Shown here: positions 7,382-11,484 of the stretch, in pieces
Numbering within the stretch: the first letter of the stretch is position 1
Layout of the letters: each line of letters opens with the position of its first letter
Source: Ruminococcaceae bacterium UBA2719
GTDB taxonomy: Bacteria > Bacillota > Clostridia > Oscillospirales > Acutalibacteraceae
Reading direction: 5' to 3'
Assembly: GCA_002353935.1 (NCBI GenBank)
Contig: DEKP01000042.1
Span: forward strand, 1-11,484
Length of the DNA stretch: 11,484 nt
Notes under the pieces: model-generated
Seen by the model: only the letters and a program-made list of their open reading frames with translations
What the model was told of the DNA's origin: nothing
Database searches by the model: none
Position numbers and translations under genes: made by a program

Positions 7382-7416
7382 AGAAAACCTCTGTAATCAC
7401 TTTGTCTCTCTATGCG

Positions 7417-7445
7417 ATTTTAGCACAATAAGTTTAATTTATCAA
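7417..7445 (-). promoter_or_regulatory. Sigma-A-type promoter for azlCD
   Basis: Minus strand TTGATA (7440-7445), 17-bp spacer, TAAAAT (7417-7422). Predicted start near 7410, about 30 bases before azlC. It is back to back with the tRNA-Arg promoter; the two -35 boxes are 12 bp apart. Confidence 0.75.
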
Positions 7446-7457
7446 ATCTATTTTTTC

Positions 7458-7486
7458 TTGACATAAGTTTTATGATAAGGTAGAAT
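7458..7486 (+). promoter_or_regulatory. Sigma-A-type promoter for tRNA-Arg
   Basis: TTGACA (7458-7463), 17-bp spacer, TAGAAT (7481-7486). The -35 box is exact consensus. The predicted start near 7493 leaves about 90 bases of 5' leader before the tRNA, to be removed by RNase P. Confidence 0.82.
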
Positions 7487-7582
7487 AATCAAAGCAACCG
7501 AAAATACACGATACTCAAATTATGCACATGTTTTCGTGTTATTCCTTACATCTAATTTGAAATGTTGCCTTAAAACATAAAT

Positions 7583-7659
7583 GTTTCCGTAGCTCAGCTG
7601 GATAGAGCGACCGCCTCCTAAGCGGTAGGTCGGGTGTTCGAATCACCTCGGGAACGCCA
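7583..7659 (+). tRNA. tRNA-Arg (anticodon CCU)
   Basis: A complete cloverleaf of 77 bases including an encoded CCA (7657-7659). The acceptor stem pairs GTTTCCG with CGGGAAC (one G-U), with discriminator G. The D arm is GCTCAGCTGGATAGAGC, the anticodon stem ACCGC/GCGGT holds the loop CTCCTAA with anticodon CCT (7617-7619), and the T arm contains GGTGTTCGAATCACC. It reads the AGG arginine codon. It is a single-gene unit with its own promoter and terminator. Confidence 0.97.
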
Positions 7660-7663
7660 CTTT

Positions 7664-7697
7664 GTCGCAAACGTTCATTCGTTTGCGGCATTTTTCT
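7664..7697 (+). terminator. Intrinsic terminator after tRNA-Arg
   Basis: A stem of about 10 bp pairs GTCGCAAACG (7664-7673) with CGTTTGCGGC (7680-7689) around the loop TTCATT, followed by ATTTTTCTT on the plus strand. It lies four bases past the CCA end. The minus strand lacks a T tract, so it acts in one direction. Confidence 0.9.
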
Positions 7698-7820
7698 TGA
7701 GAAAAATTACGCAAATACGCTTTCTTACTTCTTCTTTCTCCACTGCGATTGTTCCACGTTGGGAAACTCTGTTATATTATTTTTATTACATTTCATCAAA
7801 GCTATTTGTTATACAACAAA

Positions 7821-7846
7821 CCGGCGGCCAAACAAACGGTCGCCGG
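7821..7846. terminator. GC-rich hairpin between converging tRNA-Arg and rubredoxin genes
   Basis: CCGGCGGCC (7821-7829) and GGTCGCCGG (7838-7846) form a 9-bp stem with one G-U pair and an 8-base loop. The minus-strand side is followed by TTTGTTGT and the plus-strand side by CTTAAATTTTT. It lies about 55 bp past the rubredoxin stop codon, so its main role is probably to end the flavodiiron-rubredoxin transcript. T tracts are imperfect on both sides. The stretch 7699-7820 before it shows no gene. Confidence 0.7.
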
Positions 7847-7900
7847 CTTAAATTTTTCGTATTGTTGCGGTTTATATACTTATAAGCCAACTATTAAAAA

Positions 7901-8059
7901 TTACTCTTCCGAAAACATATCCTTGCCTACTGAGCAAACAGGACATACAAAGTCTTCGGGAAGATCTTCAAACTTTGTACCGGGAGCAATTCCGTTATCT
8001 GGATCTCCAAGCGCCTCGTCATAAACATAGCCGCATACGTCACATACATATTTTTTCAT
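7901..8059 (-). CDS. Rubredoxin
   Basis: A 52-residue one-iron electron carrier of normal rubredoxin length. Four Cys ligands occur as CDVCGY (Cys6, Cys9) and CPVC (Cys39, Cys42), with the usual spacer containing DPDNGIAPGTKFEDLPEDFVC. The start MKKYVC at 8057-8059 is chosen because AAGGAGA lies seven bases upstream; the frame runs open further upstream to 8113 but without a ribosome site. It follows the flavodiiron gene by 50 bp on the same strand and shares its promoter and terminator region. It is likely to pass electrons to the flavodiiron protein or to a peroxidase such as rubrerythrin encoded elsewhere. Confidence 0.96.
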   Translation of the reverse strand: MKKYVCDVCGYVYDEALGDPDNGIAPGTKFEDLPEDFVCPVCSVGKDMFSEE

Positions 8060-8109
8060 AATAATTCTCCTTAATTTATATTTTTCTGTATTAGAATTCC
8101 AATACAGAA

Positions 8110-9900
8110 TCATTCAATAGGTTCAAAATCGGCAACGCCGTGCTTACAAAGCGGACAAACAAAGTCGTCGGGCAATTCGTCTCCTTCATAAACATATCCG
8201 CAAATCTTACATACAAAGCCCTTTTTGCCCTCTGTCTCGGGCTTAGGTTTAACATTAGCATGATAATAACTATAAGTCATGGTTTCAGCTTTAGAAATCA
8301 CACGTGCTTCTGTCACAGAACAGATAAACATTGTATGAGTATCAAGGTCGATTGTCTGTTCAACCTTTAATGACATAAATGAATTTATGTATCTCGGCAA
8401 GATAGCAAGTCCGTTATCACTTCGTACAATATCTTTACCGGTAAACTTATCAACATTTCTGCCGCTTTGGAAGCCAAAGTTTTCAAACACTTTAAACGGC
8501 GCGTCAACAGAAAGGCAATTGATATTCATAATTCCGCTTTGTTTAATAACATGCTGAGAATAATTCTGCTTATTTATTGTAACAGCTATACGATTGGGAT
8601 TATCGGTAACCTGAGTAACTGTATTAACAATAAGGCCATTATCCTTTTTGCCGTCGTTAGAGGTTACTACATAGAGACCGTATCCGATATTGAATAAGGC
8701 AGTAAGATCGTGTTTATTAGCGGTCTCCTCTTGTAAGGCGAGATAATCCTTGCACAACTCATCACTCAAAGCTTCAATCTGTGCTGTATTTTCTTCGTTC
8801 ATAGCAGAAAGTATATGAACACTGTTCCCTGCAAATGTTATATTTTTACAGGAAGAAAGCATATTTTTCATAGTCTTCGCCGCCATCGGCGCCCACGAAC
8901 CATTCTCTATAAAAGCTACAGTTTTGTTCTGGAAATTACGCTCAGTCAGATGGTTGATGAACTCTCTCATAAACGGGAATATATCGGCATTATAAGTAGT
9001 AGTTGCCAATACAATTTTACCGTATCTAAATGCATCTTCCACGCATTCAGCCATATCCTCTCTTGCAAGATCATTTACAGCTACCTTTGGACAGCCTTTA
9101 GCCTTCAGCTTTTCAGCTAACAGCTCAACTGCTTTCTTGGTATGTCCGTAAACAGATGTATATGCTATCATAATGCCGTCGCTCTCAACAGAATATGATG
9201 ACCATGTATTGTATAAGTCAATATAGTATCCTAAATTTTCTTTTAAAATTGGTCCGTGCAGCGGACAAATAGTTTGTATGTCAAGAGCTGACGCTTTTTT
9301 GAGCAGGCTCTGAACCTGAGCGCCATATTTTCCTACAATACCAATATAGTATCTGCGCGCCTCGCACGCCCAGTCTTCTTCTACATCTAAAGCACCGAAT
9401 TTTCCGAAGCCGTCAGCAGAAAACAATACTTTGTCTGTGCTGTCATAGGTAACTATAACCTCAGGCCAGTGCACCATAGGAGCAGCAACAAAATTTAATT
9501 TGTGCTTTCCTAAATCCAGGGTATCTCCTTCACCTACAATGATGCGTCTGTCCTCAAACTCAGTCCCAAAGAAATTCTTCATCATAGTAAAAGCTTTTTT
9601 TGAAGAAACAACTACAGCGTTAGGATAAGTATTCATAAAATTGACTATATTTGCCGAATGATCAGGTTCCATATGCTGAACTATAAGATAATCGGGCTTT
9701 TTTCCTTTTAGCGCATTTTCAATATTATCAAGCCATTCGTGTGTAAAATGGGCGTCAACTGAATCCATAACAGCAATTTTGTTATCAACAATAGCATATG
9801 AATTATATGCCATTCCGTTTGGAACAATATACTGGCCCTCAAACAAATCTATATCGTGATCGTTAACTCCTATATAAATTATATCATTTGTTACATTCAT
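8110..9900 (-). CDS. Multidomain flavodiiron protein (diiron-flavodoxin-flavin reductase-rubredoxin)
   Basis: A cytoplasmic reductase of O2 to water and/or NO to N2O that protects anaerobes. The 596-residue protein has four parts. The metallo-beta-lactamase-like diiron domain (about 1-245) has the expected ligands in HMEPDH (His76, Glu78, Asp80, His81), His144 (HWPEV), Asp163 (SADGFG) and His215 (CPLHGP). A flavodoxin domain (about 243-390) has the FMN phosphate loop TSVYGHT (248-254). A flavin reductase-like domain (about 400-545) includes VNTVTQVTDNPNRIAVTINK. A C-terminal rubredoxin domain (562-596) has Cys564, 567, 582 and 585 but only 14 residues between the Cys pairs. With a flavin reductase module attached, NAD(P)H could feed the centre directly, but the donor is an inference. 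AAGGAG lies about ten bases before the start. Downstream is a free rubredoxin gene. Confidence 0.95.
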   Translation of the reverse strand: MNVTNDIIYIGVNDHDIDLFEGQYIVPNGMAYNSYAIVDNKIAVMDSVDAHFTHEWLDNIENALKGKKPDYLIVQHMEPDHSANIVNFMNTYPNAVVVSSKKAFTMMKNFFGTEFEDRRIIVGEGDTLDLGKHKLNFVAAPMVHWPEVIVTYDSTDKVLFSADGFGKFGALDVEEDWACEARRYYIGIVGKYGAQVQSLLKKASALDIQTICPLHGPILKENLGYYIDLYNTWSSYSVESDGIMIAYTSVYGHTKKAVELLAEKLKAKGCPKVAVNDLAREDMAECVEDAFRYGKIVLATTTYNADIFPFMREFINHLTERNFQNKTVAFIENGSWAPMAAKTMKNMLSSCKNITFAGNSVHILSAMNEENTAQIEALSDELCKDYLALQEETANKHDLTALFNIGYGLYVVTSNDGKKDNGLIVNTVTQVTDNPNRIAVTINKQNYSQHVIKQSGIMNINCLSVDAPFKVFENFGFQSGRNVDKFTGKDIVRSDNGLAILPRYINSFMSLKVEQTIDLDTHTMFICSVTEARVISKAETMTYSYYHANVKPKPETEGKKGFVCKICGYVYEGDELPDDFVCPLCKHGVADFEPIE

Positions 9901-9938
9901 ACTAAAACATCTCCTTCGTTTGTAAAAAACATATTCAT

Positions 9939-9967
9939 AGTATAACTGAAAATAAAATTAATTGCAA
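9939..9967 (-). promoter_or_regulatory. Sigma-A-type promoter for the flavodiiron-rubredoxin unit
   Basis: Minus strand TTGCAA (9962-9967), 17-bp spacer, TATACT (9939-9944). The predicted start is near 9932, about 30 bases before the coding start. No clear operator for an O2- or NO-responsive regulator was recognised. Confidence 0.72.
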
Positions 9968-10015
9968 CATCTTTGCATGATTTTTAAAGCAAGTCAATTG
10001 TTTTATACGATTTTA

Positions 10016-10044
10016 TTGAAAATACAATATATTATTGTTATAAT
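10016..10044 (+). promoter_or_regulatory. Sigma-A-type promoter for the Cys-rich protein and CHR transporter genes
   Basis: TTGAAA (10016-10021), 17-bp spacer, TATAAT (10039-10044). The predicted start is near 10051, only about 19 bases before the first start codon, which has GAGGTG in front of it. Confidence 0.8.
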
Positions 10045-10069
10045 TTTAAACGATATTGAGGTGATTTTT

Positions 10070-10252
10070 ATGGGTAATCAATCAAGCTGCGAATTTTGCG
10101 CATACTACATATATAACGAATCATATGACTGCTATGAATGTATGGTAAATCTTGATGAAGATGATTTAGAAAAATTTATGCGCTCGTCCACTGATAACTG
10201 CAGCTACTTTAAATTCAGCGACGATTATAAAATTGTAAGGAAACAAAACTAA
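10070..10252 (+). CDS. Small Cys-rich protein, resembles clostridial DUF6472 family
   Basis: A 60-residue, acidic, soluble protein of unknown function. Five cysteines are visible: CEFC (Cys7, Cys10), CYEC (Cys21, Cys24) and Cys44, with a conserved-looking centre NLDEDDLEKFM and C-terminus YFKFSDDYKIVRKQ. The layout matches my memory of the DUF6472 family of clostridial small proteins, which I cannot confirm by search. Two CxxC pairs suggest metal binding, probably zinc, or a redox role; this is inference. The start at 10070 follows GAGGTG by six bases; an earlier in-frame ATG at 9962 overlaps the opposite promoter and is rejected. Its stop codon shares one base with the start of the first CHR transporter gene (TAATG), so translation is coupled. 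Confidence 0.85.
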   Translation: MGNQSSCEFCAYYIYNESYDCYECMVNLDEDDLEKFMRSSTDNCSYFKFSDDYKIVRKQN

Positions 10253-10815
10253 TGAAGAAAAAACTAAAACTATGTCTAAGCCTTTTTTTAACTTTTATGA
10301 AAATAGGAACAGTAACCTTTGGCGGCGGCTATGCTATGATCCCGATTATCGAAAATGAAATTACTAAGAAAAAGGGATGGATAAAAGAAAAAGAGCTTAT
10401 AGACGTTATAGCTATATCCGAGTCTACCCCAGGCCCGATTGCTATATGCTCAGCTACCTTTATCGGCTATAATTTAGCGGGATCTTTAGGCGCCTTTTGT
10501 TCAACTGTCGGCGTTGTACTACCTTCGTTTTTGATTATATTTGCTATTTCGCTTTTTCTAAGACAATTTGAGCACATTAAATTTATCAAATACGCTTTTT
10601 TCGGTATAAGAGCCGGTGTGTTGGCTCTTTTGGTCAAAGCTGTTATTTCCATGTTTAAAAAATCTCCGAAAAATATACTGGCTTATTCAATAATGATTCT
10701 TTCGTTTATAGCGGTAGCTATATTCTCGGTTAATGTCTTCTATGTGCTTATTTCAAGCGCCGTAATTGGTCTTATCGCTATGATTATCGCAAAGAAAAGA
10801 GGTAAGGATTTATGA
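10252..10815 (+). CDS. CHR (chromate transporter) family protein, half-size subunit 1
   Basis: A 187-residue membrane protein of the CHR family. Signatures are TFGGGYAMIP (22-31) and SESTPGPIA (56-64), followed by hydrophobic segments at about 85-103, 113-132 and 140-180. Full-length ChrA proteins have two homologous halves; this gene encodes one half, and the next gene the other, as in two-gene CHR pairs such as B. subtilis ywrB/ywrA, where both are needed for chromate resistance. Chromate efflux is the name-giving activity, but in an anaerobe with no chromate context the natural substrate may be another anion. The start codon overlaps the upstream stop by one base; the ribosome site is weak (GTAAGG), consistent with coupling. 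Confidence 0.93.
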   Translation: MKKKLKLCLSLFLTFMKIGTVTFGGGYAMIPIIENEITKKKGWIKEKELIDVIAISESTPGPIAICSATFIGYNLAGSLGAFCSTVGVVLPSFLIIFAISLFLRQFEHIKFIKYAFFGIRAGVLALLVKAVISMFKKSPKNILAYSIMILSFIAVAIFSVNVFYVLISSAVIGLIAMIIAKKRGKDL

Positions 10816-10885
10816 TTTATCTCACCTTATTTCTTGAATTTTTAAAAATGGGAGCGCTTACTTTTGGCGGCGGCTATGCTATGAT
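10318..10885 (+). repeat. Direct 23-bp match between the two CHR genes
   Basis: Positions 10318-10340 and 10863-10885 are identical over 23 bases, both coding for the FGGGYAMI motif. This reflects paralogy of the two halves with unusually complete nucleotide identity in the motif. It is not a mobile-element repeat. Confidence 0.8.
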
Positions 10886-11387
10886 TCCGTTTATTCAGGA
10901 AACTGTTTTAAAACATGACTGGATGACTATGAAGGAATTAGTCGATTTTATTGCTGTCAGCGAAAGTACTCCCGGAGCGTTTGCTGTAAATATTTCAACT
11001 TATATTGGGGCTGAAACCGGCGGTTTTTTAGGTGCTTTGTGCGCAACACTGGGGCTTGTGCTACCGCCGTTTATCATAATTATAATTATTGCAAAATGCT
11101 ATCAGAAATTCAAAGAAAGTCTAATTGTAAAGGGGCTTTTATTTGGCCTAAAATCAACTGTTGTAGGGCTTATATCTGTAACGGTATTATCTGTAGCAAC
11201 AGAAGTTTTCTTTGAAAAGGGATTTACAAAAACAGTTTTTACAAATGTAAACTTATATTTTTCCCTGTTCATCTTTTTGTTTATGTTGTTTTTGCTGTTA
11301 TATAAAAAATTTAACCCTATACTGATTATAGTTATTTCAGCCACTCTGGGAATTGTTGCAGGATATACGGGCATTATAACAATATAG
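10812..11387 (+). CDS. CHR (chromate transporter) family protein, half-size subunit 2
   Basis: A 191-residue membrane protein, partner of the preceding gene. It carries TFGGGYAMIP (17-26) and SESTPGAFAVN (50-60), where Pro-Ile-Ala of the first subunit is replaced by Ala-Phe-Ala, then a strongly hydrophobic stretch LPPFIIIIIIAKCY and further membrane segments to the end. It overlaps the first subunit by four bases (ATGA), with AGG about four bases before the start. The two proteins probably form a hetero-oligomer with opposite membrane orientation, as proposed for short-chain CHR pairs. No regulator (ChrB-like) is adjacent. The end at 11387 is complete. No terminator was recognised behind it. 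Confidence 0.93.
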   Translation: MIYLTLFLEFLKMGALTFGGGYAMIPFIQETVLKHDWMTMKELVDFIAVSESTPGAFAVNISTYIGAETGGFLGALCATLGLVLPPFIIIIIIAKCYQKFKESLIVKGLLFGLKSTVVGLISVTVLSVATEVFFEKGFTKTVFTNVNLYFSLFIFLFMLFLLLYKKFNPILIIVISATLGIVAGYTGIITI

Positions 11388-11484
11388 TCCATACTTTCCA
11401 TATAATTAATTTGAATTTGTAAGGCTGAATTTTACGACAACTTATGACATATATATTAATTATTTTTTTATATAAATTATTATT
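11388..11484. other. AT-rich tail without recognised gene
   Basis: After the second CHR gene the remaining 97 bp are very AT-rich. I see no coding frame, no hairpin with a T tract and no convincing promoter. It may be an intergenic gap continuing beyond the window. Confidence 0.6.

Noticed and set aside
7749..7778. Possible plus-strand promoter TTGTTC-18-TATATT
   Set aside because: The -35 match is poor and there is no gene downstream on that strand before the hairpin and the converging rubredoxin gene.
7634..7885. Plus-strand open frame starting inside the tRNA
   Set aside because: It overlaps the tRNA 3' half and runs through two terminator hairpins; no ribosome site.
7583..7900. tRNA-Arg(CCU) as an integration site for a mobile element
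   Set aside because: tRNA genes often serve as attachment sites, but there is no repeated 3' tRNA fragment, integrase or foreign-looking gene downstream in the window.
7901..8113. Longer rubredoxin start at 8113
   Set aside because: The extension would overlap the flavodiiron stop region and precede the AAGGAGA site; rubredoxin length is normal from 8059.
9962..10252. Longer start of the Cys-rich protein at 9962
   Set aside because: It would place the coding start upstream of the TTGAAA/TATAAT promoter and inside the opposite -35 box; GAGGTG precedes the start at 10070.
1..11484. CRISPR array, insertion sequence, prophage or toxin-antitoxin pair
   Set aside because: No regular spaced repeats, transposase, integrase, phage or toxin motifs were seen on either strand.

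Overview
The window looks like low-GC Gram-positive, strictly anaerobic Clostridia, probably an Oscillospiraceae or Lachnospiraceae relative. The grounds are AT-rich DNA with strong AGGAGG ribosome binding sites and sigma-A-type promoters, a T-box in front of alaS, a flavodiiron protein with rubredoxin, flavin-dependent thymidylate synthase ThyX, and a small Cys-rich protein of a type I associate with clostridia. The species is not identified.

Left part (1-6383, minus strand). A tight six-gene run reads leftward: thyX - tmk - DJ-1/PfpI - 5-formyl-THF cyclo-ligase - mltG - U32-family tRNA hydroxylation protein. Genes overlap by 11 bp or are separated by 5-40 bp. A good promoter (TTGAAT-17-TATAAT) stands before thyX. 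After the U32 gene comes alaS, cut by the window edge, with its own consensus promoter (TTGACA-17-TATAAT) whose -35 box lies inside the last codons of the U32 gene. Its leader is an alanine T-box with GCU specifier, T-box core and terminator. ThyX, Tmk and the cyclo-ligase form a folate/dTTP block. MltG and the U32 protein belong to the alaS neighbourhood known from other Firmicutes (B. subtilis alaS ... yrrL ... trhP1/trhP2).

Middle (6336-7900). azlC-azlD (minus) encode a branched-chain amino acid exporter and end at a clear terminator. Back-to-back sigma-A promoters, with -35 boxes 12 bp apart, drive azlCD leftward and a tRNA-Arg(CCU) gene rightward. The tRNA has a CCA-encoded 3' end and its own terminator. 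A second GC-rich hairpin separates it from the converging rubredoxin gene.

Right part (7901-11484). A four-domain flavodiiron protein (diiron core, flavodoxin, flavin reductase, short rubredoxin) is followed by a free rubredoxin gene: an O2/NO detoxification unit. Divergent from it is a plus-strand run of a 60-residue Cys-rich protein and two half-size chromate-family (CHR) transporter subunits, all translationally coupled. The last ~97 bp are AT-rich with no recognisable gene or terminator.

I found no mobile element, CRISPR array, phage gene or clearly new system. The window is mostly ordinary chromosomal housekeeping. The points most worth a second look are the shortened rubredoxin domain in the flavodiiron fusion, the Cys-rich protein coupled to the CHR pair, and the promoter/T-box embedded behind the U32 gene.
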